Shown piece after piece: positions 54,955 through 64,000 of a stretch of 64,000 nt of DNA; the first letter of the stretch is position 1, and every line of letters starts with the position of its first letter. The DNA is from Cervus elaphus (Eukaryota > Chordata > Mammalia > Artiodactyla > Cervidae), in contig NC_057819.1 in the NCBI RefSeq assembly GCF_910594005.1, positions 130,235,669-130,299,668 on the forward strand, read 5' to 3'. A program made the translations under genes and the position numbers. The notes under the pieces were generated by a model that saw only the letters and a list, made by a program, of their open reading frames with translations, searched no databases and was not told the origin of the DNA.

Positions 54955-55095
54955 TTTACTTTATGCAAAACTTCCAAGGTAGGTATTGCTATTCCATTTA
55001 AAAAATGAGCTCACCAAGAGCCAAAGAGGGTTACACCAGATCACACAGCTCCCAAGGGGTAAAGGCAAGATTTGAATCCAGGTTTCTTTGAGCCC
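54955..55095 (+). repeat. MIR SINE
   Basis: ccaaggtaggtattgctatt, aaaatgagctcaccaagagc, gatcacacagctcccaaggg, gcaagatttgaatccaggtt. Confidence 0.75.
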
Positions 55096-55232
55096 CCCAA
55101 TTTTTTTTAAAATCCCACTATGGAAGCCTCTCCATGAAACTTTCATTAATCAAGAACACCTTCCAGAAAATATAAAAATTCTCAGACTTACTGTCGTAGG
55201 TCTGCAAGCAGGAAGTGAACATGCAGTCATGT
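55096..55232. other. Short unassigned stretch
   Basis: Nothing recognised. Confidence 0.4.
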
Positions 55233-55269
55233 AATTTCTTCAGTAATACTCAATATTACTGAAGAAATT
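55233..55269. repeat. Perfect inverted repeat, 16-base arms
   Basis: Arms aatttcttcagtaata (55233-55248) and tattactgaagaaatt (55254-55269) are exact reverse complements, separated by ctcaa. No mismatch. Confidence 0.95.
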
Positions 55270-55437
55270 GCAATATCTTCAATATCTAGTTGTTTTCTCA
55301 TCCCATTTTTCTCTCGTCCACAACTTCTGGAAAATAAACCAATGTCAAGGAAGGTCATGTTGCTTGTTCTTTGTCCAGACTCTGGAACTTGAGAATTAAC
55401 ACAGTCGTTTTTCTTTTAGTTTTAAAAAGTTATTTCT
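55270..55437. other. Short unassigned stretch
   Basis: Nothing recognised. Confidence 0.4.
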
Positions 55438-55618
55438 GGAACTTCCATGATGGTCCAGGGGCCAAGACTCCAAGCTCCCAGTGCAGGGGGCTGGGTTCCA
55501 CCCCTGGTCAGGGAACTAGATCCCACATGCCTCAACTAAGAGTTTAAACATTGCAACTAGAAAGATGCTACGTGATGCAGCTGAGACCTGGCACCTGGCG
55601 CAGCCAAATATATAAAAA
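55438..55618 (+). mobile_element. CHR-type SINE
   Basis: gaacttccatgatggtccag, gcagggggctgggttccacc, cagggaactagatcccacat, tggcgcagccaaatatataa. Confidence 0.87.
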
Positions 55619-55914
55619 AAAAGAAAATGCTGAGGACGTAAAATAACCGAAAAACAAATTTTAAATAGTTATTTCTACTTTGTGAAATGACGTCTCAGAA
55701 ACTCTCTGCTTGGGATGCTCATTGCAGTTAGGGTGCAGCTTGCCTAAGAGAAAACAAATTCTCACTGAGTCAGAGGCCTTTGCAGCCTCTCTTCTCTCTC
55801 TGACACATATGATACATATTTTATAGCCAGTAATGTGCATGTACACCTATGACACACACACGTCATAAACGGAACAGATAAAGTGCATTATTATGCCCTG
55901 TCTAGGTCACCAAA
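55619..55914. other. Unassigned DNA
   Basis: No family or gene recognised. Confidence 0.4.
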
Positions 55915-56250
55915 TAACGTGCCGGCGGAACAAAGGCTCCGGCGGGAAGATCGCAGAGCGTGTTGGCGTTTGTCCGGCTCCCCTGGCCCGCCCCCTCCCC
56001 TGGCGTCCGCCCTGCATGTCGGGCTGCATGCAGAGCATCGCGTTCCTCCTGAGTTTAATCTCTGCAGCGTTCCGGCATGCGAGTTAATAAGAGGAGATTG
56101 TGGAGGGCTCTGATGATGGCTTGATGGAGACTTTTCCTGGATAAAAGGCCCTTGCCCGGGATTAGCCTGACTTCATTTGCCGTAATCCCACCGCCCTCTT
56201 GCCGGGTTTTGCTTTCCTTGGGGCCGGGGTTGGGGAGCGGAGGAGGCAGG
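55915..56250. promoter_or_regulatory. CpG-rich patch with motif-dense flank
   Basis: About 17 CpG in 55918-56085 by hand count. It is followed by tgcgagttaataagaggaga, tctgatgatggcttgatgga and a TATA-like cctggataaaaggccc near 56137-56152. Repeat-free. May be a conserved element or minor promoter. Confidence 0.35.
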
Positions 56251-56309
56251 TGCAGGGGTCAGGACTCTGCGGGGATCAGCAAGGGCTCCAGAGGGCTGAC
56301 CGGAAGGCT

Positions 56310-56513
56310 CTGTTGCTGTTCCGTCGCTCAGTCTTGTCCGACTCTTGCAAACCCATGGACTGTGGCCCGCCAGGCCCCTCTGTCCATGGGATTCTCCAGG
56401 CACGAAGACTGGAGTGGCTGCCATTGCCTCCTCCAGGGGATCTTCCCGACCCAGGGATGGAACCCGAAGTCTCCTGTATCTGCAGGCGGGTCCTTCCCAC
56501 TGAGCCACCACAA
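56310..56513 (-). mobile_element. Bov-tA SINE
   Basis: tctgttgctgttccgtcgct to cccactgagccaccaca. Confidence 0.93.
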
Positions 56514-56739
56514 CCCTTATTGGAGGGAACTCAAGAGGGCTTTGAGAACTTGACTCCGTGGACAGGGGGAGTTGAAACAACTCCCTGCTCAAACAGCCTG
56601 GGTTAGGGGGCCAGCCTTTTAAGGCTTTTCTATACAATGTCAAACAAGGCCAAGCTACTTGCTTGACACTGAGGTTAACATTGACCCCAGGTCCCAGTAC
56701 ACGGGTGGGCAGTGCCCATGTCCTAAACGGGCAGTTACT
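56514..56739. other. Short unassigned stretch
   Basis: Nothing recognised. Confidence 0.4.
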
Positions 56740-56835
56740 TATTTGGCCAAAAAAAAAAAAAACAACCAACCAAACCCAGAACATAAACAGAAACCATATT
56801 GTAACAAATTCAATGAAGACTTAAAAACAACAACA
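56740..56835 (+). mobile_element. CHR-type SINE 3' part
   Basis: A-run, acataaacagaaaccatatt, gtaacaaattcaatgaagac. The tRNA-like half is missing. Confidence 0.75.
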
Positions 56836-57954
56836 AATGGAGTTCCTAAGAGAAAGGAGAGGAGGCAGGGAATCAGGGGAGTGATTTTATTGATGGATGT
56901 AGGGAGACTGGGAGGGGAACAGAGTTTGAGGGAAGATAGTCTGGATATATTAATATGAAGGAAGGTTTCGAGACTAATGCAAATATCCAACAGGAATCTG
57001 GGGTACAAGGAGGCATGAGCTTGGATAGAAGTTCAGAGCTTGACTTCTAAGCATGAAAGCCATCTGTTCTTGGGTCATCATTAAAGCTCTAAGAATGAAT
57101 AAGCTCTCCCAGGGCTGGAGAGAAGAAAAATCACATCCCTGGACTGAGACTCAATACTTAAGTCATAAGCAATTAAAAGCAATGGAGGGAAAAGAAACAA
57201 AATCAAGCAAGAAGAGCTCTTCTTGTGAATTCACACAGTGAGTCCACTGGGTCCTCAGTGTACAAGGGCAAAGGCAGTGTCTCCCACACTCTCAGGCGTC
57301 CCAAGGCCCTGCGGAGTTCTGAGAGGTACCAGGTGACCTTGACTGTGGTCACTGAAGGCCTGTTTCCTCTTGATGCAGAGACCGGTTTTGAGTGTTTAAC
57401 ATCCTCCTCACTGAAGGACATCTGGCTTCTCAGATTTCCTCCTTGATGTCTTTCCTGGAAATATGCAATCCTAATTTCTGCCTCCCCTCCAAAAATCACA
57501 GGGTTTGAGACCCTCTCACTGAGTGTATTTACAGATGCCTTCAGCTCACAGCACTTGTCTGTAGAACCATGTTTCTCTTCTAACTGAAGGCACATAGGTA
57601 TTCTGTATCTAGAGACCCGTCATTCAATTTCTCTTCATCCCTGTTTCCTCGTCTAGGTGTATAGGAGGTCAGATTAGATTTTTTAGCCGATCACTTTCTC
57701 TTTTGAGAAAGCTGATCACTTTTTCTCTTTGTGTTGTATTACATGTTTCTTCACATCTTATTTATCTTTGCCTCACCCATACCCATTATCCATACTGACT
57801 ACTCAACAGAGCTTGTTAAGTGAATAATTGGGTTATTCAATTACAAAAGTCAGAGTAAAGTAGAATACGGCTTACCCCTGAGCCCCAACTGTACCTCTTC
57901 CCTTCTCTTTTTCCTCAGGGTGTCCCCAAATGTGTTGAATTAAACAGTGGTAGA
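56836..57954. other. Long unassigned block
   Basis: A MIR scrap is possible at 57620-57685. Opposed frames at 57203-57595 and 57225-57446 lack domains. Confidence 0.4.
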
Positions 57955-58235
57955 TTATGGCTGCTGGGTGGGGGAAAGGTTAGGGGGAAGGGATGATTAG
58001 GGCATTTGGGGTGGACATGTCCACACTGCTATATCTAAAATGGAGAACCAACAAGGTCCCACTGTACCGCAGAGGAAACTCTGCTCAATGTGAGGTGGCA
58101 GCCTGGATGGGAGGGGAGTTTGGGGGAGAACGGATACACGCCTATGCATGGCTGAGTCTCGTCACTGTCCATCTGAAACCATCACAACATTGTTAATTGG
58201 CTATTTTCCAATACGAAATTAGAGGTTTTTTGTTT
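57955..58235 (+). mobile_element. L1 3' end
   Basis: gagaaccaacaaggtcccac, gtggcagcctggatgggagg, gtccatctgaaaccatcaca, acattgttaattggctattt, then a T/A-rich tail. Confidence 0.8.
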
Positions 58236-58850
58236 TGTTTTTTTTAAGTGCTAGAATGTGTTTGTGTGTGTATGTAATTTCCTGTAGGGAGAGACTGTAT
58301 TGTAGTTACTTTGGGAAATTCTGTGTTCAAAACAGTGATGGGCAAGGCTCCCTTCCTGCAGGACTTCTCGGGGCCTTTATTGCACTAATGTTTATTGTGA
58401 ATTGCAGCGTTTGATTAGGGCAGTGTATTGAATAGGCAGCAGTCATGTAGGAGACTATCTTGGACTGCAGAAACCACTCCCCATCCTTCTTAAAAGACTA
58501 TTTTGAGGAACTATTTCCTGTCTATTCCACTTTGGAAACCACTCACTGGTTGCCATGATATAGAATCATAAGAAAAAAATATGCGTATTAGATTTGAGAT
58601 ATAACAACTTGAGTTGTTACATTAGTTAAAATCTTTCAGGATCCCCAATTTCAGATGTTTTCTTTTCCCCAAAGTAAAATCTAAGAGAAGAAACTCTGAA
58701 ACGGGCCTTTCGTGGTGCAGAGAATAGGAGTATTTCAACCAAAGCCCTGACAATATCCCTATGGATGTTTGAAGTATGTTTCATTCCATTCAAAATAGTG
58801 TTTGTCCTGCAAGTTTGAGGCTCTCGTAAAGAGAAGTCAAACCCCGGCAC
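58236..58850. other. Unassigned repeat-free DNA
   Basis: 58375-58435 (ttgcactaatgtttattgtg, aattgcagcgtttgattagg) is motif-dense. No gene seen. Confidence 0.4.
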
Positions 58851-58995
58851 ACCCTGAGCGCTATAAAATTACTCATGAGAAACTTGTTGTCAATTACCAG
58901 AGTAAAATAATAGGGTGTTTTTTTTCTCTCTTGATTGAAAATACCACTTCTCAGCCAAGAAGTCATGAGAGTGCCGTCAAGGGCCGGATGTGTTG
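58851..58995. promoter_or_regulatory. Candidate conserved element
   Basis: AT-rich ctataaaattactcatgaga, gttgtcaattaccagagtaa, tgattgaaaataccacttct with homeodomain-type cores, next to GC-rich unique DNA. Speculative. Confidence 0.25.
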
Positions 58996-59384
58996 CTTCC
59001 CAGCAGGGTGGCGGAGACTCACCCGATGGGTGGATTTTACGGCTTACCTGGCTTTCTGGGCAGGCGACCCGAGACGGTCTCGCAAGGAGCTGGAGGAGAG
59101 CGCTTTTGCTCATGACTGGTTCCATTTTCTCTCCTAAGGTGGTCCCCACCTCTCGGCCCCACGGAGCTTGCCTGCACCCCAGCAGAGTCCTGTATGTCCC
59201 TGATAGGCTTTCTGTGAGCACGCTGGCGTGCCTTCCCCAGATTGCCCAGTGCTGCTTCCTCACAGCCGAGTGGAAAGTTCCCACGGCCCCTGGGTAGCTG
59301 GATCTCTGGGGGAAGAACTCCTTTTCTGTACCCTCGGGATGAATGGGAAGAAAAAAATACCTTGGCAACTGCGTAGGGGTTGGG
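58996..59384. other. Unassigned DNA
   Basis: The 192-codon minus frame (58790-59368) and two plus frames overlap here. None has a recognisable domain. Confidence 0.4.
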
Positions 59385-59577
59385 TTTGCTCAGTCCGTAA
59401 GAGACATGAGTTCCGTCCTTGGGTCGGGGAATCCCCCAGAGGAGGACATAGGCAACCCACTCCAGTACTCATGCCCGGAAAATCCCCTGGACAGAGGAGC
59501 CTGGCTCCTGCAGCCTATGGCTACAGCCCATAGGGTTGCAAAGAGTCGGTCGGACACGACTGAAGTGACTTAGCACA
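59385..59577 (+). mobile_element. Bov-tA SINE, diverged
   Basis: ttgctcagtccgtaagagac to cggacacgactgaagtgact. Carries a small duplication in its 3' third (cagcctatggctacagccca). Confidence 0.88.
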
Positions 59578-59736
59578 ATCTAGATGGCAAGAGGAAGCTT
59601 CTCAAAAAATCACCACACTATAATATTTATAAACACCCTTGAATCACTGGTTCTCAACTAGCAAGAAGCATTAGCTAAGATATGGTCTTGGCCATTTTAT
59701 TAACTAGCCATTTGAGCATTAGTGAATTTACCTCTG
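59578..59736. other. Short unassigned stretch
   Basis: Nothing recognised. Confidence 0.4.
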
Positions 59737-59947
59737 GGGCTTCCAAGGTGGCTTGTTGGTAAAGAATCTGCCTGCCAATGCAAGGAGACATGGGTTCAAT
59801 CCCTGAGTCAGGAAGATTCCCTGGAGGAGGAAATGGCAACCCACTCCAGCACTCTTACTTAGAGAATCCCATGGACAGAGGAGCCTGGCAGGCTGCAGTC
59901 CGTGGGGTCGCAGGCGTCAGACACGGCTGAGTGACAGAGCACACACC
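59737..59947 (+). mobile_element. Bov-tA SINE
   Basis: gggcttccaaggtggcttgt to gacacggctgagtgacagag with a (CA) tail. Confidence 0.93.
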
Positions 59948-60079
59948 TTGTTTTACTTTACCTCGTGGTTCTTGATGCTCTGAGATGAATGATACCAACA
60001 CTTAAGTAATGTCTGGCCCTGAGCCCTTTTTTACTCATGTTCTGCAAGTATGATGCTGGCAACAGAATTGTGTGATGAG

Positions 60080-60215
60080 CTTGACCATTTACGTCATACA
60101 CAATGGAAACTCTGGGCTCAGAGAGAATTCCAGGGATTCATCCAGTCATACAGGGAGTGAGAGATTCAGGAACTAAAACCCCAGTCTCTGACTCCAAATT
60201 TTGTACCCTTCTTGA
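60080..60215 (+). repeat. MIR SINE fragment
   Basis: ggaaactctgggctcagaga, atccagtcatacagggagtg, ctaaaaccccagtctctgac. Confidence 0.6.
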
Positions 60216-60596
60216 TCATCAACTTGAACTTGACGATCAGCAGGTCTTTTTGGCTTTTCACATCACCTTGCTATAGGATCCAGTGCCTCCTGGGAGGCTG
60301 TCTCCTACACACGGCACCTGGAATGTGGAATTCAAGAGGCCCCACTGGGGATCAGCTCAGCCTCTCCTCCAGGTAATAAATGGAATTCCCTCTTCTGATG
60401 CCCTCCTGGACTGTTCGACCTCTTATAAAAGCAGCCTCATTATTGATAAGGCATCTTTTCTTTATTCTTTCCTGCCACAGCTTAAGACAATTTTTAATTT
60501 TTTTAAGTACTCCCCCCAACTCCATAATGGCATTTGTGTATACAGATCATCACCTTAGGAAATGCTACTGATTTTTCATCAAGGACTGGATGCATA
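60216..60596. other. Unassigned DNA
   Basis: No repeat or gene recognised. Confidence 0.4.
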
Positions 60597-60740
60597 GACG
60601 AAAGGGGTGACAGAGGATGAGATGGTTGGATGGCATCACTGACACAATGGACATGAGTCTGAGCAAACTCCATGAAGTGGTGAAAGATAAGGGAGCCTGA
60701 TGCGCACAAAAAAGTCAGACACAGCTAAACAATAACAACA
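60597..60740 (+). mobile_element. BovB LINE terminal fragment
   Basis: acgaaaggggtgacagagga, ggttggatggcatcactgac, aaagtcagacacagctaaac. Confidence 0.87.
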
Positions 60741-60769
60741 TGGATTCTTCCATCTTTGATAAGACTTAC

Positions 60770-60880
60770 TTTTTTCATAGATAGATACTTATATTATCTT
60801 ATAATACATTTATATTATTAATTAATAATATTATATTATCAATAAATAATTATTGTAGTATTATATACTTATATTGCTTT
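60770..60880. repeat. AT-rich low-complexity tract
   Basis: Almost only A and T, built from tatatta/ttaat units, with ttttcatagatagatactta on the left and ttctcatagatggatgcttt on the right as a loose direct repeat. Confidence 0.85.
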
Positions 60881-62469
60881 ATCTCTTTCTCATTTTTCTC
60901 ATAGATGGATGCTTTCTATGTCTGTGAGTCCCATGTCCCCTCCCCCGTGGAAGTTGCAGATACACCCAGGTCACGCGCTGACCTGGCCACCCCACTGGAC
61001 TATGTGCTCAGCTGCATCCAGTCTCCTGGGGTCTGTCCTTGCCCACGCTCTGCCTCTCCCCTCGAGCTTTCTGAGCTGTCCATCAGCTTTTAATCTTCCC
61101 TTCTGCCTCTGCCACTTTCTCTCTTCCTGTGTTGGTGTCAGTTCTCAAGCCTACGTGCTGAGAAGAGAAGTGGAAAAGTGGAGTCTGAAATCTGATGCCC
61201 AGCCAACCTGTCGAGTCCTGTTACCGGGTGCAGCCGGGGCTGAGATGCCCGCGCAGCTGAGCAGTAACCACAGGACATGAAAAGGGACGCGGGGGAGGGC
61301 GCCCGCTCCATTTCATTCATTCATTCCGATACGTGCCCGTCAACACTCACAAGGGTGACTCAAGGTCAAGAGGACGAAGCAGTTCTAGGTGACCACGTCC
61401 CGTAGTCTAGCTTAAGAACGGCCCTTGTTCTCCTGGACATGGGGCAGCCCAGATGGTGGGAGCTAACCAGAGCCCTGTGTTTGGGGAGGAGAGGAAGAAG
61501 TCAAGTTTCAGCAACGTGGATTACAACCCTGGACGTAGCTCCCACTAGATCATGTGACCCTGAAACAGTCACTTACCCTTGCTGTCTATTTTATCTCTCG
61601 AAACCTACAGACAGTGATGTCTTCACGATGAGCTTCATAGACTGTGATGTTAAGAAACTAGAGATGTGGAAAGGCTTTGAAATAATACACACATCACACG
61701 AACATGTGGAGTGGGGACTTGCCTTGCAGGTATCGCCTTTGTCGGTGGAGTTCTTCAAAGGGAAGTATCAAGTTCCCATGGGCTTTCCCCGTGTTCTTTC
61801 ATGGTTGGTTGAAAAAGTTCAGCCGATTTTGATCTATTTTGCCTATTTCGTGTCATCTCTTCATATCTGTTTGTAGTTGGGAGAATGATCTGTCACCCGC
61901 TGATCACAGGGGCTGTTTGAATGATCTGGCTAAGTGAGCATCCCGTTTTTTAGAAATGCACGTCTCTGACGTCAGCTGAGAAGAGCATTCTTCCTCCAAC
62001 GAGAAGGCCAATTTTCCTGTCAAGTTCTGTGACTTGATGCCCTCCCCTGTTAAAACCCACCCCTCTCGCTTGCGGTCATTTTGCAGCAATGTAATACATA
62101 TCACACAACAGGGGAAGCTTCCTGGGTTCTTTCCGTCATTAGCTTTACTTATATTTCATCTCATCATGAGAAGGAGCTCAAGGCAATCTTTGTTCACAGA
62201 AAGAACACTCCACAAAACCACCTCTGACTGATCAGTTTGCAGTGAGATAAATCAAGGAAAGATGAGGTCACCAGCACTCTCCAGGTAACTGTCACCATCC
62301 ACCCGGAAGAGTAAATTTCATCCACTTGTAATGTTCTCTTATTATATAAGCAAATCTCTGGAATCGAATACATCTTAGTACAATAATTCCAGAATTACTA
62401 TTTTCAAAAGAAACTGAATTTAAGCTGTACTATTAGGAGGGAGGTGTATTCTTCATGTAAGTCCGGATG
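60881..62469. other. Long unassigned block
   Basis: A perfect CRE palindrome tgacgtca is at 61967-61974. Short (CATT)n at 61312-61328. Frames of 120-145 codons at 60909-61280 and 61439-61876 have no domain. No repeat recognised. Confidence 0.4.
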
Positions 62470-62655
62470 GGGGACTTACCTGATGGTCCAGTGGTTAAAA
62501 TCTTGCCTTCCAATACAGGGGGTGCTGGTTCAATCCTTAGTCAGGGAACTAAGATCTCATATGCTTCTGGGCCAAAAACAAAACAAAACATAAAACGGAA
62601 GCAATATTGGAACAAATTCCATAAGTCCTTAAAAAAAAAAAAGACCAGATGGGAC
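62470..62655 (+). mobile_element. CHR-type SINE
   Basis: gacttacctgatggtccagt, ggttcaatccttagtcaggg, ataaaacggaagcaatattg, cataagtccttaaaa and an A-run. Confidence 0.88.
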
Positions 62656-63007
62656 AAGTCTAAGAAGGTAATAATGAGGCTGGTCGTGTGGAGGAGGGCA
62701 TGCTTCTTAGGTAGCTTGTAAGCTTATCAGCTTCAGCTTTCTATAGGAGCTGTGATGTGGACTTGAATGCCCACCTTCTTCTCTACTCTTGGGACTCATT
62801 TTCTTCCATTTCCAAACACATGTAGACAAGATAGATCCTCTACTAGCATCAAGTGGGATTGTAAAGATGCAGGGTGTAAGCAGGGAGTGAGGAGAGGTGT
62901 GGACTTCTTGAGGAAAACAAGAAAATGTGCAGGTCAGGAGAAGGGAGCATTTGAGGGGGACCCCTGCTCTCCTGGGCTCTAGGATTCCTCCTGATCTTGG
63001 TGCAGTG
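62656..63007. other. Unassigned DNA
   Basis: Nothing recognised. Confidence 0.4.
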
Positions 63008-63235
63008 CGTGTGTGCATGCTAAGTCACTTCAGTCGTGTCCGATTCTTTGCAGTCCTGTGGGAGGTAGCCCTCCAGGATCCTCTGTCCATGAGATCCTCC
63101 AGGCAAGGAAACTGGAGTGGGTTGCCATTGCCCTCTTCCAGGGATCTTCCCAACCCAGGGATCAAGCCCCCAAGTCTCCTATGCCTCCTGCATTGGCAGG
63201 AAGGTTCTTCACCGCTAGGACCACCAGGGAAGCCC
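63008..63235 (-). mobile_element. Bov-tA SINE
   Basis: gtgtgtgcatgctaagtcac to accaccagggaagccct. Contains an extra ~12 bases near the B-box (aagtctcctatgcctcctgc). Confidence 0.93.
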
Positions 63236-63584
63236 TTTGGTGTGGTGAAAGGAAAAGTAAGGTGGAGTTCCCGGTGTGACTTTCTGGGATCTTCCTGAGC
63301 CTTCCGTGAAGAGATGTGGATGTTCATGTGACGGCTGGGAGAAGACCAGAAAGGCAGCAGGAGGAAGTCAGGTTTCCGTGATGACAGTCCCAGGCTTACC
63401 CTCAGTTAGGCCCTGGGAGCGAGAAGGGATGTCTGCTTCCCACCAGCTCGATGGTTGCTAACAGATCTGGGGCTGGGAGACCAGCCACGGGCATCCTGTG
63501 GACCCCCAGCCACGTCACCCCAGTGAAGCAGCAGTTGTGGAGGGACCTGTGGACCAGCAGTGGCTGAGACAGTTCCCTGGACAT
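63236..63584. other. Unassigned DNA
   Basis: Nothing recognised. Confidence 0.4.
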
Positions 63585-63718
63585 GAAAGTGAAAGTCAGT
63601 TGCACAGTCGTGTCCGACTCTTTGCGATTCCATGGACTGCAGCCTGTCCTGCCCCTCTGTCCATGGAACTCTCCAGGCAAAAGTACCGGAGTGGGTTGCC
63701 ATTTTCTTCTCCTGGGGA
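63585..63718 (-). mobile_element. Bov-tA SINE, head lost
   Basis: aaagtgaaagtcagttgcac to ccattttcttctcctgggg. The tRNA-like head beyond this is absent. Confidence 0.9.
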
Positions 63719-64000
63719 CATAGGAGACAGTAAAACTAATCTCAGGATCACTTCCTCCTTTTGCTGGTCAGCAAAGAAAACACCTGTGAAAAAGAACCAA
63801 TGGCCATACGTCATGCAGGTTACTTGTGCATGCAATTCCAAGTTGTATCCTTCACATTCAGCCTACATTCTCTTCTCATCACCTCTTCCCCTCCTGCCCA
63901 CCCCACCCCCCCACCATTGCACAGCTGATACGTGATCAAGGGCTGCATAGGGACAAACTTGTGAGCCAAAGCAACTCTAAGCTGGTAGGGAATTGATTGC
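63719..64000. other. Unassigned DNA to window end
   Basis: C-rich run at 63898-63915. No gene recognised. Confidence 0.4.

Noticed and set aside
55233..55269. Hairpin considered as a microRNA precursor
   Set aside because: 37 bases in all, with no mismatches and a 5-base loop. The stem is shorter than normal precursors, and the flanks do not extend the pairing.
56173..56784. 203-codon minus-strand frame
   Set aside because: Runs through a Bov-tA SINE and a poly-A tract; explained by repeats.
58790..59368. 192-codon minus-strand frame
   Set aside because: Unique DNA, but no domain and plus-strand frames of similar size cover the same bases; no splice or start context to support it.
1..64000. 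CRISPR arrays, bacterial operons, rRNA or functional tRNA genes
   Set aside because: Interspersed vertebrate repeats dominate. tRNA-like sequence is confined to SINE heads, and no regular short-repeat/spacer array is present.

Overview
This window is nuclear DNA from a pecoran ruminant, most likely a bovid. The evidence is the repeat content. By hand I count about 30 Bov-tA SINE copies or pieces, about 12 CHR-type tRNA-derived SINEs of cetartiodactyls, at least 13 BovB (RTE-clade) LINE insertions and about 10 L1 segments, several with an artiodactyl-type 3' end. Older mammalian repeats (MIR, L2, hAT-Charlie, MaLR) fill some of the rest. I cannot tell cattle, sheep, goat or other bovids apart by eye. 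Family names here are from memory of the consensus sequences, not from a database run.

I found no protein-coding gene. The long open frames are antisense or sense readings of SINEs and LINEs, decayed BovB reverse transcriptase, or isolated frames in GC-rich DNA with no recognisable domain. The window is best read as intergenic or deep-intronic DNA.

Layout. 1-7.4 kb: unique DNA with a 5'-inverted young L1, an old L1 and BovB 3' ends. 7.4-10.5 kb: one old L1 split by four SINEs. 10.5-16.4 kb: an LTR split by a hAT element, an L2, and a BovB with an inverted 5' end. 16.4-17.1 kb: a CpG island, the best promoter candidate. 17.1-29.5 kb: SINE-rich with long unique blocks. 29.5-31.5 kb: the longest BovB (2 kb) with a broken reverse transcriptase. 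31.5-39.5 kb: unique DNA, hAT elements and a SINE inside an L1. 39.5-42.8 kb: a second BovB reverse-transcriptase remnant between SINEs, and a BovB with a perfect 11-bp target duplication. 42.8-49.6 kb: mostly unique, with AT-rich homeodomain/POU-type motif clusters that look like conserved regulatory elements. 49.6-64 kb: mixed unique DNA and SINEs, a head-to-head BovB arrangement, a perfect 16-bp hairpin and a second CpG-rich patch.

No genes act together here. The content worth a second look is the insertion history (two 5'-inverted LINEs, nested insertions with datable order) and a few candidate regulatory segments, which need alignment to other mammals to confirm.
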